The notes under the pieces are model-generated. The model was not told where the DNA came from and made no database searches. It worked only from the letters and a program-made list of their open reading frames with translations. 64,000 bases of DNA, from assembly GCF_030323145.1 (NCBI RefSeq), contig NZ_CP100470.1, forward strand, positions 2,087,001 to 2,151,000, in the 5' to 3' direction. This DNA is from Mesorhizobium sp. C432A. Lineage in GTDB: Bacteria > Pseudomonadota > Alphaproteobacteria > Rhizobiales > Rhizobiaceae. A program made the position numbers and the translations under genes. Positions 8,207 through 16,772 of the stretch are shown piece by piece (position 1 is the first letter of the stretch; each line of letters opens with the position of its first letter).

Positions 8207-9262
8207 ATGCCGTCGACAATGAAGGGTCCGGGGCTGTTTCTGGCGCAGTTCGCGGGGGATACCGCGCCGTTCAATTCGCTGGCCTCGATCACCAAATGGG
8301 CGGCCGGTCTCGGTTACAAGGGCGTGCAGATCCCGACCTGGGATGCACGCCTGTTCGACCTCAAGAAGGCGGCATCTTCCAAGACCTATTGCGACGAGGT
8401 GAAAGGCATCTGCGCGGATGCCGGCGTCGAGATCACCGAACTGTCGACGCATCTTCAAGGGCAGCTGGTGGCGGTGCACCCGGCCTATGATGCCCAGTTC
8501 GACGGCTTTGCACCGCCTGCGGTGCACAACAACCCCAAGGCCAGGCAGAAATGGGCGGTCGAACAGATGGAGTTCGGCGCCAAGGCCTCGAAGAATCTTG
8601 GCCTGAAAACCTCGGTGACGTTTTCCGGCGCTCTGGCCTTCCCGTATCTCTATCCCTGGCCACAGCGGCCGGCCGGGCTGATCGAGGAGGCCTTTGCCGA
8701 ACTCGGCACACGCTGGAAGCCGATCCTCGACGTCTATGACGAAAACGGCGTCGATGTCGGCTACGAGATCCATCCTGGCGAGGACATCTTCGACGGCGCC
8801 ACCTTCGAGATGTTCCTAGATGCGGTTGGCGGCCACAAGCGCTGCAACATCAACTACGACCCGTCGCATTTCCTTTTGCAGCAGCTCGACTATCTCGAAT
8901 TCATCGACATCTATCACGAGCGGATCAAGGCCTTCCATGCCAAGGATGCCGAGTTCAATCCGACGGGGCGGCAAGGCGTCTATTCCGGCTATCAGAGCTG
9001 GACCAATCGCGCGGGGCGATTCCGCTCGCTTGGCGACGGGCAGGTCGATTTCGGCGGCATCTTCTCCAAGCTTACCCAGTATGGCTACGATTCCTGGGCG
9101 GTGCTGGAGTGGGAGTGTTGCCTCAAGCATCCGGAGGACGGCGCGGCCGAAGGCGCGCCCTTCATCCAGCACCACATTATCCGGGTGACGGAAAAGGCCT
9201 TTGATGATTTCGCCGGCGGCACCACCGACAAGAAGATGCTGCGCGCCATGATGGGTATTTGA
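8207..9262 (+). CDS. Sugar phosphate isomerase/epimerase-type TIM-barrel protein
   Basis: A 351-residue TIM-barrel protein of the xylose-isomerase-like family, longer than the 6920 gene product. Putative metal ligands are in YEIHPGEDI, NINYDPSHFLLQ, FHAKDAEF and LEWECCL. The start at 8207 is preferred over the ATG at 8201 because GGGAGG at 8195-8200 abuts 8201 but sits six bases before 8207. It is the first gene of the plus arm and lies 18 bases before a Gfo/Idh oxidoreductase gene. That pairing recurs in rhizobial sugar and cyclitol catabolism. Confidence 0.85.
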   Translation: MPSTMKGPGLFLAQFAGDTAPFNSLASITKWAAGLGYKGVQIPTWDARLFDLKKAASSKTYCDEVKGICADAGVEITELSTHLQGQLVAVHPAYDAQFDGFAPPAVHNNPKARQKWAVEQMEFGAKASKNLGLKTSVTFSGALAFPYLYPWPQRPAGLIEEAFAELGTRWKPILDVYDENGVDVGYEIHPGEDIFDGATFEMFLDAVGGHKRCNINYDPSHFLLQQLDYLEFIDIYHERIKAFHAKDAEFNPTGRQGVYSGYQSWTNRAGRFRSLGDGQVDFGGIFSKLTQYGYDSWAVLEWECCLKHPEDGAAEGAPFIQHHIIRVTEKAFDDFAGGTTDKKMLRAMMGI

Positions 9263-9280
9263 CACAAGCAGGAGAAAGAC

Positions 9281-10468
9281 ATGGTCGGCGCATCGAAGTC
9301 GGAAGCGGGGGGCGGCCCGATCCGTTATGGTATGGTCGGCGGCGGCCAAGGCGCCTTCATCGGCGCGGTGCACCGGATCGCGGCGCGCATGGACAATGAC
9401 TTCGTGCTGGTGGCCGGCGCCCTGTCGGCCAATCCCGAGCGCGCCAAGGCTTCCGCCGCCGAACTCGGTCTCGACCCGGCGCGCAGCTACGCCTCCTATG
9501 CCGAGATGGCCAAGGCCGAGGCCAAGCGCCCGGACGGCATCGAGGCGGTGGCGATCGTCACCCCTAACAATGTGCACGTGCCGGCGGCCAAAGCGTTTCT
9601 CGAGGCCGGCATCCACGTCATCTGCGACAAGCCGCTGGCGACCACCTTGGCTGAAGCCAGGAAGCTAGCGGCGATAGTCGAAAAGACCGGCAAGGTGTTC
9701 GTGCTGACCCACAATTACACTGCCTATCCGATGATCCGGCAGGCGCGCGAGATGGTGGCCAAGGGGCAGCTTGGCGACATCCGCATCCTTCAGTCCGAGT
9801 ACCCGCAGGACTGGCTGACCGAGGATCTTGCCGCCACCGGCCAGAAGCAGGCGGCGTGGCGCTCCGACCCCAAGCAGGCGGGCGCGGGCGGCGCGCTCGG
9901 CGACATCGGCACGCATGCCTACAATCTGGCGCGCTTCGTCTCGGGTCTGGAGCTCGATTCCCTGTCGGCCGATCTCGACGCTTTCGTGCCGGGGCGACTG
10001 CTCGACGACAATGTCAATGTCATGCTGCGCTTCAAGCCGGTCGGCAAGGTGCATCCGGCCAAGGGCATGATCTGGGCAAGCCAGGTGGCGCCCGGCCACG
10101 AGAACGGGCTGAAGCTGCGCATCTATGGCTCTAAAGGCGGCCTGGAATGGGTGCAGGCCGATCCGAACTATCTCTGGTACACGCCGTTTGGCCAGCCCAA
10201 GCAGCTGCTCACCCGCAACGGCGCCGGCGCGCTGCCGGTTGCGGGACGCGTCAGCCGCGTTCCGTCTGGCCATCCGGAAGGCTATCTCGAAGGCTTCGCC
10301 AACATCTACCAGGAGGCGGCGCGCGCGATCCGCGCGGCACGCAAGAAGGGCGGCAAGCCGGGCAAGGACGTGGTGTTCCCGACCATCCAGGACGGCGTCG
10401 AAGGTATGGCGTTCATCGAGGCCTGCGTGAAGTCGTCGAAGAAGAACGGGGCGTGGACGAAACTTTAG
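9281..10468 (+). CDS. Gfo/Idh/MocA family oxidoreductase
   Basis: A 395-residue NAD(P)-dependent dehydrogenase. The N-terminal Rossmann domain begins at YGMVGGGQGAFIGAVH. The family EKP motif is present as CDKPLATTLAEA, and the substrate-domain signature is GAGGALGDIGTHAYNLARF with a His for proton transfer. AGGAG stands six bases before the ATG. Neighbours suggest oxidation of a sugar, inositol or 3-keto-glycoside-type compound; the exact substrate cannot be read from sequence. Confidence 0.9.
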   Translation: MVGASKSEAGGGPIRYGMVGGGQGAFIGAVHRIAARMDNDFVLVAGALSANPERAKASAAELGLDPARSYASYAEMAKAEAKRPDGIEAVAIVTPNNVHVPAAKAFLEAGIHVICDKPLATTLAEARKLAAIVEKTGKVFVLTHNYTAYPMIRQAREMVAKGQLGDIRILQSEYPQDWLTEDLAATGQKQAAWRSDPKQAGAGGALGDIGTHAYNLARFVSGLELDSLSADLDAFVPGRLLDDNVNVMLRFKPVGKVHPAKGMIWASQVAPGHENGLKLRIYGSKGGLEWVQADPNYLWYTPFGQPKQLLTRNGAGALPVAGRVSRVPSGHPEGYLEGFANIYQEAARAIRAARKKGGKPGKDVVFPTIQDGVEGMAFIEACVKSSKKNGAWTKL

Positions 10469-10488
10469 GGAGCGCCGGCGCCAAGTCT

Positions 10489-10534
10489 CTTCTCCCTTCG
10501 GGGAGAAGGTGGCCGCTAAGCGGCCGAATGAGGG
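10489..10534. repeat. Double-hairpin intergenic repeat
   Basis: CTTCTCCC/GGGGAGAAG forms one short hairpin and GGCCGC-TAA-GCGGCC a second, followed by GAATGAGGG. This is the pattern of a dispersed rhizobial repeat. It occupies the gap between the oxidoreductase gene and the next isomerase gene, so it would be carried in the polycistronic message. Confidence 0.55.
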
Positions 10535-10591
10535 CGCATGGTGCGAGGTGCGAAAGAAACCAGCGCGCCGTCAAATGGGGAGGGGCTGTCG

Positions 10592-11443
10592 ATGAAAATC
10601 GGCATGTGCATGTTTTTGTGGACGACTTCCGTGTCTAAGAAACACGAGCCGTTGCTGCGCGACATCAAGGCGACCGGCTTCGACGGCGTCGAGATACCGA
10701 TCTTCTCAGGCACGCCAGAGGACTACAAGAAGCTTGGCGATTTGCTCGACCGCATCGGGTTGGAGCGCACGGCTGTTACGGCGATGGGCGACCCGGCGAT
10801 GAATCTGATTTCGCCGGATGCCGCGACCCGCAAGGCCGGCATCGGCTACATGAAATGGGCGATCGATTGCGCCCAGGCGCTCGGCGCGAGTACGCTGAGC
10901 GGGCCGCTGCATTCGACGCTCGGCGCCTTCTCCGGCAGCGGGCCGACCGCTGCCGAGAAGAAGCGCTCGATCGCCTCGCAGCGCGCCATTGGCGATCATG
11001 CCGGCAAGCGGAACGTTACCATCGGGTTGGAGGCGCTCAACCGTTTCGAGTGCTATCTGCTGAACACGATGGCCGATCTGTCCGAGCACGTCGACGCCAT
11101 CGACCGGCCGCACATCAAGGCGATGTACGACACCTTCCACGCCAATATCGAGGAGGCCGACCCGATCGGCGCCTACATGAAGCACCGGCGGAATGTCGTG
11201 CACGTCCACATTTCGGAGAACGATCGCGGCGTGCCGGGACGCGGGAACATTCCGTGGAAAGAGACTTTCGCGGCCATCCGCAAGAGCGGCTATGACGACT
11301 GGCTGACGATCGAGGCGTTTGGCAGGTCGCTGAAGGATCTGACGGCGGCGACCAAGGTGTGGCGGGATTTTTCCGAGACGCCGGAGGCAGTTTATCGCGA
11401 GGGATACAGGCATATCAGGGATGGGTGGAAGCGGGCGGCTTAG
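10592..11443 (+). CDS. Sugar phosphate isomerase/epimerase-type TIM-barrel protein
   Basis: A 283-residue third TIM-barrel isomerase-type protein of this cluster. Ligand-bearing strands read GLEALNRFECYLL, MYDTFHANIEE, HVHISENDRG and TIEAFGRS, the same order as the 6920 product and ketose 3-epimerases. The start at 10592 (MKIGMCMFLW) has GGGGAGGGG six bases upstream. An in-frame ATG at 10538 would begin within non-conserved sequence just after the repeat. It ends the plus arm. Confidence 0.85.
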   Translation: MKIGMCMFLWTTSVSKKHEPLLRDIKATGFDGVEIPIFSGTPEDYKKLGDLLDRIGLERTAVTAMGDPAMNLISPDAATRKAGIGYMKWAIDCAQALGASTLSGPLHSTLGAFSGSGPTAAEKKRSIASQRAIGDHAGKRNVTIGLEALNRFECYLLNTMADLSEHVDAIDRPHIKAMYDTFHANIEEADPIGAYMKHRRNVVHVHISENDRGVPGRGNIPWKETFAAIRKSGYDDWLTIEAFGRSLKDLTAATKVWRDFSETPEAVYREGYRHIRDGWKRAA

Positions 11444-11450
11444 CCGCTCA

Positions 11451-11649
11451 CTTCCCTCATCCACGGGCGCAGCGGACGCGGAGACTCGAGGACCCATGCC
11501 GCGACTGTCGCGCGCCGCAGCGGTGCAGGTAGGAGATGCGAATGGACGCCTCTTTTTGCACCGCTGGATTCTAGCGCAGACGTCACCGAATGAAACCTCG
11601 GGTCTGCGCCGCGTCGCTTCGCTCCTTGCTCCGCCCGTGGATGAGGAAG
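11451..11649. repeat. Inverted-repeat element filling the 11444-11731 gap
   Basis: CTTCC(C)TCATCCACGGGCG at 11451-11469 is the inverse of CGCCCGTGGATGAGGAAG at 11632-11649 with one extra base. The interior includes GCGGACGCGGAGACTCGAGGACCC and CGGGTCTGCGCCGCGTCGC, also partly inverted. No gene is seen in this 288-bp gap. It behaves like a miniature palindromic repeat between two convergent genes. Confidence 0.5.
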
Positions 11650-11731
11650 CGACGGGCCTTTTCGCAAATCGCCGAGGTATGCGATCTGCCTTAACTCGGC
11701 ACTTATCGCTCCACCAAATTTTTCGGATGTC

Positions 11732-12748
11732 TTACCCCACCTCGATCACAGCCTTGATCAACCCCGATTTCTCATGCGCCCAGCGGGCGAGATCATCCGG
11801 CGTGCCGGCCAGCGTGGTACGGTGGGTGACGAGTTTTGCCAGAGGCACGGCGCCGTTGCGGATCGAGGCAGCGACGTGGTCGAAATCGACTCTCAGCGCG
11901 TTGCGGCTGCCGATCAATGTCATTTCGCGCTTGTGGAATTCCGGATCGGAAAAGACGATGTCGTCCTTGACGACGCTGACCAGCACGAGCGTGCCACCAT
12001 GCGCGACATGGGCGAAGGCCGACTGCACCGAGGCGGTGTTGCCGGTGGCGTCGAAGACGACGTCGAACCCTTCGCCGCCGGTTGCCTCGCGCACCAGTTC
12101 GGCTGCCGCTTTTTGTGAACCGTCGAGCGTGGCGAAGCCGAGTTCGCCTTTTGCAAAATCCAGCCGCTCCGTGCTCATGTCGAGCAGGCTGACATCGAGC
12201 CCGGCGATGCGCGCAAACAGCGCTGCGCCAAGGCCGATCGGCCCGGCGCCGATGACCAGCGTGCGGGCGCCTGGTTCGGCGCGGGCACGCCGCACGGCAT
12301 GCGCGCCGATGGCGAGGAATTCCACCGCCGCCGCGTCGGCCAGCGACAAGCCGTTTGCCGGATAAAGATTCTGCGCCGGCACGAGGATCTGCTCGGCCAT
12401 GGCGCCGTCGCGATGCACGCCAAGCACTTCGATCCTGACGCAGCAATTCGGCTTGCCGTTCCGGCAGGCGATGCATTTTCCGCAAGCGAGATAGGGATTG
12501 ATGATGACGGGCTCGCCCACGGCAAGGTCGACATCTTCGCCGGTCTCGACGACGGTGCCCGACACTTCATGGCCCATGATGCGGGGATAGGCAAGGAACG
12601 GGTGCTTGCCTTCGAAGATGTGGTAGTCGGTGCCGCAGATGCCGACATGGCTGACGGCAACCAGCGCCCAGCCGGCAGGCGGCGCTCCTGGCGCCGGCCG
12701 GTCTTCCAGGACAAGCTCGCCGGGCGAGCGGCAGACAACAGCTTTCAT
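11732..12748 (-). CDS. Zinc-dependent alcohol/polyol dehydrogenase (MDR family)
   Basis: A 338-residue medium-chain dehydrogenase. The catalytic zinc site is GICGTDYHIFEG plus GHEVSG; the structural zinc loop is CGKCIACRNGKPNCC; the NAD fold is VIGAGPIGLGAALFA. This set resembles sorbitol/threonine/L-galactonate-5-dehydrogenase enzymes. The start MKAVVCRSPG (ending at 12748) fits the family N-terminus, so an upstream 18-codon extension is left out. It lies 70 bases downstream of the CUT2 permease gene on the same strand and probably oxidises the imported sugar or its acid. Confidence 0.85.
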   Translation of the reverse strand: MKAVVCRSPGELVLEDRPAPGAPPAGWALVAVSHVGICGTDYHIFEGKHPFLAYPRIMGHEVSGTVVETGEDVDLAVGEPVIINPYLACGKCIACRNGKPNCCVRIEVLGVHRDGAMAEQILVPAQNLYPANGLSLADAAAVEFLAIGAHAVRRARAEPGARTLVIGAGPIGLGAALFARIAGLDVSLLDMSTERLDFAKGELGFATLDGSQKAAAELVREATGGEGFDVVFDATGNTASVQSAFAHVAHGGTLVLVSVVKDDIVFSDPEFHKREMTLIGSRNALRVDFDHVAASIRNGAVPLAKLVTHRTTLAGTPDDLARWAHEKSGLIKAVIEVG

Positions 12749-12818
12749 TCGGCAATTCCAGTGTTCAAAAAGGCGCCGGTCCGTTGTTGAGCGGACCGAC
12801 ACGGAAGGTCAGGGAGGA

Positions 12819-13784
12819 TTACTTGCCGCGACGGCGCAGCCCGTCGAAATAGACGATGATGATGATCAACGCGCCGGTGATGATGCGCTGCCAGAACGAG
12901 TTGACGTTGAGCAGATTGGCACCGTTGTTGATGGTGGCCAGGATGAAGGCGCCGAGCAGCGGGCCATGCACCGAGCCGACGGCGCCGAATAGCGAAGTGC
13001 CGCCGATCACCGATGAGGCGATCGCCTGCAACTCCCAACCTTCGGCCTGGGTCGGGTTGCCGATGCCGATGCGCGCCGCCAGCAGCACGCCGACGAAGGC
13101 CGCGCATAGGCCCGACAGCGTGTAGGCCATGTAGATGGTGTGCTGGACATTGACGCCCGAGAGGCGCGAGGCCTCGGCATTGGATCCCACAGAGAAGAGA
13201 TAGCGGCCCCAGCGGCTGTGGTGCAGGAAGATGTAGGCCGGGATGCCGACCAGGATCACCATCCAGAACAGATTGGGGATGCCGACAAAGGAACTGCGCG
13301 AGAACGCGGTGAAGCTGTCGCTGTTGATGTTGATCGAGTTGCCGTTGGTCATCAACAGGCCGATGCCGCGCAACGAGGTCAGCGTCGCCAGCGTGATGAT
13401 GAAGGGCGGCAGGCCCATCTTGACGATGCCGAAGCCATGGAACAGGCCGATGGCAACGCCGACCAGCAGCGTCACCAGAATGGCGACCCAGATCGGGAAG
13501 CCGGCATTGATCATCATGGCGACAATGACGGTGGCGAAGCCGACCACGGCGCCGACCGAGAGGTCGATGCCGCCGGTGATGATGACGAAGGTCTGGCCGA
13601 CCGCCATGATGGCGATCATCGAGCCCTGCCGCAAAAGATTGGCGATGTTGTTGGAGGAGGCGAAGCTCGGCGTCGCCACCGACAGCACGATCCAGAGCAG
13701 AACCAGCAACGCCAGAAGCGTCAGCCCGAACAGGACGTTGTAGTTCCGTTTCGGTTTTTCGATCGCGATGGTTTCGATGCTCAT
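12819..13784 (-). CDS. Sugar ABC transporter permease (RbsC/CUT2 type)
   Basis: A 321-residue inner-membrane permease with eight or more hydrophobic helices, starting with LFGLTLLALLVLLWIVLSV. CUT2 hallmarks are GQTFVIITGGIDLSVGAVV and NVQHTIYMAYTLSGLCAAF followed by GWELQAIASSVIGGTSLFG. It lies 23 bases after the ATPase gene, in the order binding protein, ATPase, permease, dehydrogenase. The substrate is a monosaccharide or polyol by family. Confidence 0.93.
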   Translation of the reverse strand: MSIETIAIEKPKRNYNVLFGLTLLALLVLLWIVLSVATPSFASSNNIANLLRQGSMIAIMAVGQTFVIITGGIDLSVGAVVGFATVIVAMMINAGFPIWVAILVTLLVGVAIGLFHGFGIVKMGLPPFIITLATLTSLRGIGLLMTNGNSININSDSFTAFSRSSFVGIPNLFWMVILVGIPAYIFLHHSRWGRYLFSVGSNAEASRLSGVNVQHTIYMAYTLSGLCAAFVGVLLAARIGIGNPTQAEGWELQAIASSVIGGTSLFGAVGSVHGPLLGAFILATINNGANLLNVNSFWQRIITGALIIIIVYFDGLRRRGK

Positions 13785-13807
13785 GGTTCCTCCCGTTTCT
13801 TGTTTTG

Positions 13808-15331
13808 TCAGCCGATCGCCTGTGTCAGCACGTCTTCGTGGCTGGCGGCGCGAAAGCCATGGCTGGCGACCAGTTTGCCGCGCCGGAACACGTGCAGCGT
13901 ATCGGCGAGTTCATAAACCTCGGGCAGATAGGACGAGATCAGGATGATGCCGGCGCCCTTGGACAACAGTTCCCCGAACAGGCGGTAAATCTCGGCCTTG
14001 GTGCCGACATCGACGCCGACGGTCGGCTCATCGAAGATGAACAGCTTGGCGCCGTGCGCCAGCCATTTGCCGATGACGATCTTCTGCTGGTTGCCGCCGG
14101 ACAGGCTGGAGGCCAGTGCGCCGCGTGTCGGCGTCTTGATGCGGAGGCCGGCGATCTGGCGATCGGCTTCAGCCTTTTCCTTCGTGTTCGAAATCAGCAG
14201 GTTGTTGGAGATGCGCTTGTAGATCGGCAGGTTGAGGTTGAGGCCGACCGGCAGGTTCAGGCACAGGCCCTGGTCGCGGCGGCTTTCCGGCGCCAGCGCC
14301 ATGCCGAGCTTGATCGCGTCGTGCTCGGAATTGATCAGCACCGGTTTGCCTTGCCAGCGGATCTGGCCGGCCGACTTCTTGTGGCGGCCATAGAGCGTGG
14401 TGACGAACTCGCTGCGGCCGGCGCCGATCAGGCCATAGAGCCCGACGATCTCGCCGGCACGCACTGTCATCGAGACGTCTTCGAAGCCCTTGCCCGACAG
14501 GTTTTTCGCTTCAACGATCACGGCACCGGGGGTGAAATGCTCCTTGTGGTAGACTTGCTCGATCGAGCGGTTGATCATCATCTTGACCAGCTCGGCGTCA
14601 TTGGTCTCGGCAATGTTGCGGGTGCCGACCAGCGTGCCGTCGCGCAGCACCGAGACGCGATCGGCGAGTTCGAACACCTCTTCCATGCGATGGCTGATGT
14701 AGATGATGGTGACGCCTTCGCCCTTGAGCCTGCGGATCAGCGTGAACAGCTGGTCGGCTTCCTTGCGGGTGAGATAGGCGGTCGGCTCGTCGAAAATCAG
14801 GAACTTGGTGCCGCGCACGGTGGCGCGGGCGGCGGCGATCAGCTGCTGCTGGCCGATGGTGAGGTCACCCAGCATGACATGCGCCGGCAGATCGAAGCCG
14901 AGACCGTCGATGATCTTCTGCGCTTCCTTCACCATGGCGCGCTGCTGCAGGATGCCGAAGCGCGAATTCTCCTCGCCGAGGAACATGTTGGCGGCGACGG
15001 TGAGATGGCGGCAGAGCACGACCTCCTGATGCACGGCGTTGATGCCCAGCGCCATCGCCTCGTGTGGGGTTGCCAGCGCTGCCGGCTTGCCCTCCCAGAT
15101 GACATCGCCGGAGGTGCGCGGCATGACGCCGGTCAGAAGCTTGATCAAGGTGGATTTGCCGGCGCCGTTCTCGCCGACGATGGCGTGGATCTCACCTGCC
15201 TTGAAGGCAAGGTGAACGGGCTTCAGCGCATGCGTGCCGGGATAGCGTTTTTCCAGCCCGTGCAGTTCGAGGATCGTCCTGCCGGGCGCTAGCGTTGGGG
15301 CCGGGTGCAGTTCCTGCGCCGTGGGCGTCAT
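13808..15331 (-). CDS. Sugar ABC transporter ATP-binding protein (RbsA type, duplicated ATPase)
   Basis: A 507-residue protein with two tandem nucleotide-binding domains, the CUT2 architecture. Domain 1 has Walker A GENGAGKSTLIKLL and Walker B FLIFDEPTAYL. Domain 2 has a degenerate Walker A (GLIGAGRSEF), the signature LSGGNQQKIVIGKWL and FIFDEPTVGVD. This asymmetry is normal for RbsA-like proteins. It follows the binding-protein gene after an intercistronic hairpin (15435-15459). Confidence 0.93.
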   Translation of the reverse strand: MTPTAQELHPAPTLAPGRTILELHGLEKRYPGTHALKPVHLAFKAGEIHAIVGENGAGKSTLIKLLTGVMPRTSGDVIWEGKPAALATPHEAMALGINAVHQEVVLCRHLTVAANMFLGEENSRFGILQQRAMVKEAQKIIDGLGFDLPAHVMLGDLTIGQQQLIAAARATVRGTKFLIFDEPTAYLTRKEADQLFTLIRRLKGEGVTIIYISHRMEEVFELADRVSVLRDGTLVGTRNIAETNDAELVKMMINRSIEQVYHKEHFTPGAVIVEAKNLSGKGFEDVSMTVRAGEIVGLYGLIGAGRSEFVTTLYGRHKKSAGQIRWQGKPVLINSEHDAIKLGMALAPESRRDQGLCLNLPVGLNLNLPIYKRISNNLLISNTKEKAEADRQIAGLRIKTPTRGALASSLSGGNQQKIVIGKWLAHGAKLFIFDEPTVGVDVGTKAEIYRLFGELLSKGAGIILISSYLPEVYELADTLHVFRRGKLVASHGFRAASHEDVLTQAIG

Positions 15332-15434
15332 GACAATCCTCCCAGATTGGCCTTACGATTGGCACGTCGCGATGCAGTCAAGCCGCATCGTCGAGGTGAT
15401 TCAAGCCGGTGGATATTCAAGCTTGTATCCGGTG

Positions 15435-15459
15435 TTTCCGGGGCGCGAGGCCCCGGAAA
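15435..15459 (-). other. Intercistronic mRNA hairpin downstream of the binding-protein gene
   Basis: TTTCCGGGGC (15435-15444) and GCCCCGGAAA (15450-15459) form a perfect 10-bp stem with a five-base loop. It lies in the 147-base gap between the periplasmic binding-protein gene and the ATPase gene. Such hairpins commonly protect or partly terminate the message, giving excess binding protein. No long T-run follows on the minus strand, so stabilisation fits better than termination. Confidence 0.55.
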
Positions 15460-15478
15460 GGATTTTTGGTTGACGGGC

Positions 15479-16471
15479 TCAGAGCTTCGGGTTGAGCAGG
15501 GCGTCGATCTTGGGGTCTTTCATGTTTGCCTTGGTCACCAGGTTGGCGCCGGTGTCGACATTGGCCTCGACCTTCTCGCCCTTCGAGGCGGCGAGCGCGG
15601 TCTTGATGCCGTCATAGCCCATCCGGTACGGATCCTGGACGACGAGCGCGGAAATGACGCCGTCATTGAGGAACTTGATCAGCTTCTCGTCGCTGTCGAA
15701 GCCGACCAGCGCCAGCTTGCCGCCAAGGTTGTTCTCGGCGACTGCCTGACCGACGCCCTGCGCCATGATCAGGTTGGACGCGAAGATGCCCTTGAGGTTC
15801 GGGTTGGCGGTGATCAGGTCGGTGGCGATGTTGAGACCGGTCGTTGCCTGGCCGTCGGCATATTTGTCCGCGACGAGCTTGAGCCCCGGATATTTCGCGG
15901 CCAGCTGCTCGGTGAAGCCCTGCTTGCGCTGCTCCAGCGAACCGGCGCCCGGCGCGTTGGTGATCAGGGCGACGTCGCCCTCGATCTTGCCGCCATTGGC
16001 TTCGCCGATGGCTGCTGCAAGACCGTCAGCGGCGACGCGTCCGCCCTGCACATTGTCGGTGGTCAGGAACGAGGTGAAGGCCTTGGAGTCGGCGCCGGAG
16101 TCGATGCCGATGACCTTGACCTTGCTGGCCGCTTCATCGATCGGCTTGCCGAGCGCCTTGAATTCGGTCGGCGCGATGACGATCGCGGCCGGGTTGCCGG
16201 CGACGGCATTCTCGAGGATCGAGACCTGGCCGTTGACGTCGGTTTCAGCCTGGGCGCCGAGTTCGGGTACGTTGACGCCGAGATCCTTGCCGGCCTTGCG
16301 GGCGCCGGCCAGGACGATCTGCCAGTAGAAGGACGTGGTGTCCTTGACGATGATCGGAATGGTCACGTCCGCCGCCGAAGCCGGCGCCGTGTGCAGCGTG
16401 CCGGCAAGCATCGAGGCGGCAGCTAGTGCCATCAGTGAGCGGCGGTTGAGAATGCTGGTCACGAATTTCAT
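15479..16471 (-). CDS. Sugar ABC transporter substrate-binding protein (RbsB-like)
   Basis: A 330-residue periplasmic binding protein with a signal peptide (RRSLMALAAASMLAGTLHTAPASA, cleavage near residue 33). Peripla_BP_4 features are TIPIIVKDTTSFYWQIVLAGA, IVIAPTEFKAL, VIGIDSGADS and ALVGFDSDEKLIKFL. The start has GGGAGGATTCCTA upstream. It is the first gene of the CUT2 transcript, preceded by a promoter region with twin GGAATATTnATTCC boxes. Confidence 0.92.
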   Translation of the reverse strand: MKFVTSILNRRSLMALAAASMLAGTLHTAPASAADVTIPIIVKDTTSFYWQIVLAGARKAGKDLGVNVPELGAQAETDVNGQVSILENAVAGNPAAIVIAPTEFKALGKPIDEAASKVKVIGIDSGADSKAFTSFLTTDNVQGGRVAADGLAAAIGEANGGKIEGDVALITNAPGAGSLEQRKQGFTEQLAAKYPGLKLVADKYADGQATTGLNIATDLITANPNLKGIFASNLIMAQGVGQAVAENNLGGKLALVGFDSDEKLIKFLNDGVISALVVQDPYRMGYDGIKTALAASKGEKVEANVDTGANLVTKANMKDPKIDALLNPKL

Positions 16472-16698
16472 TAGGAATCCTCCCTAGATCGCCCGGTGAA
16501 GGTTACGGAAGCTCCATTTGGATAGGCGCGGCCCAAACAGAACTTTATCAATAAAAAACAATTGCCGCTTTTTGATAGTGCATCGGTCCGGCCGACGCAA
16601 GCGGTGTTTCATATCGGCCTGCGCATGGCTTGGCGGGGAAACCTCCCTGCCGATCCTCAGTGCCACGTCCAGACGCTCCCGATCCTCCTTGATCATCA

Positions 16699-16743
16699 TG
16701 GAATATTAATTCCACCGTCGAGTCAATATGGAATATTCATTCC
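16699..16743 (-). promoter_or_regulatory. Twin GGAATATTnATTCC operator and candidate promoter
   Basis: Two copies of TGGAATATTnATTCC (16699-16713 and 16729-16743) are spaced exactly 30 bases start to start, about three helical turns. Between them, on the minus strand, is TTGACT (16721-16726), a good -35, whose -10 would fall in the first copy. Repressor control of the downstream CUT2 operon is the natural reading, though the promoter would leave an approximately 220-base leader. The rest of the 16472-16772 gap shows no credible gene. The arm sequence resembles sites of IclR or similar regulators, but none is encoded beside it. Confidence 0.55.
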
Positions 16744-16772
16744 TTCTTTAGAACCGTGATCGTGGCGTTTCG

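Noticed and set aside
16484..16699. A 71-codon minus-strand frame in the leader of the CUT2 operon
   Set aside because: It begins inside the operator region, lacks a ribosome site and has noise-like composition; treated as untranslated leader.
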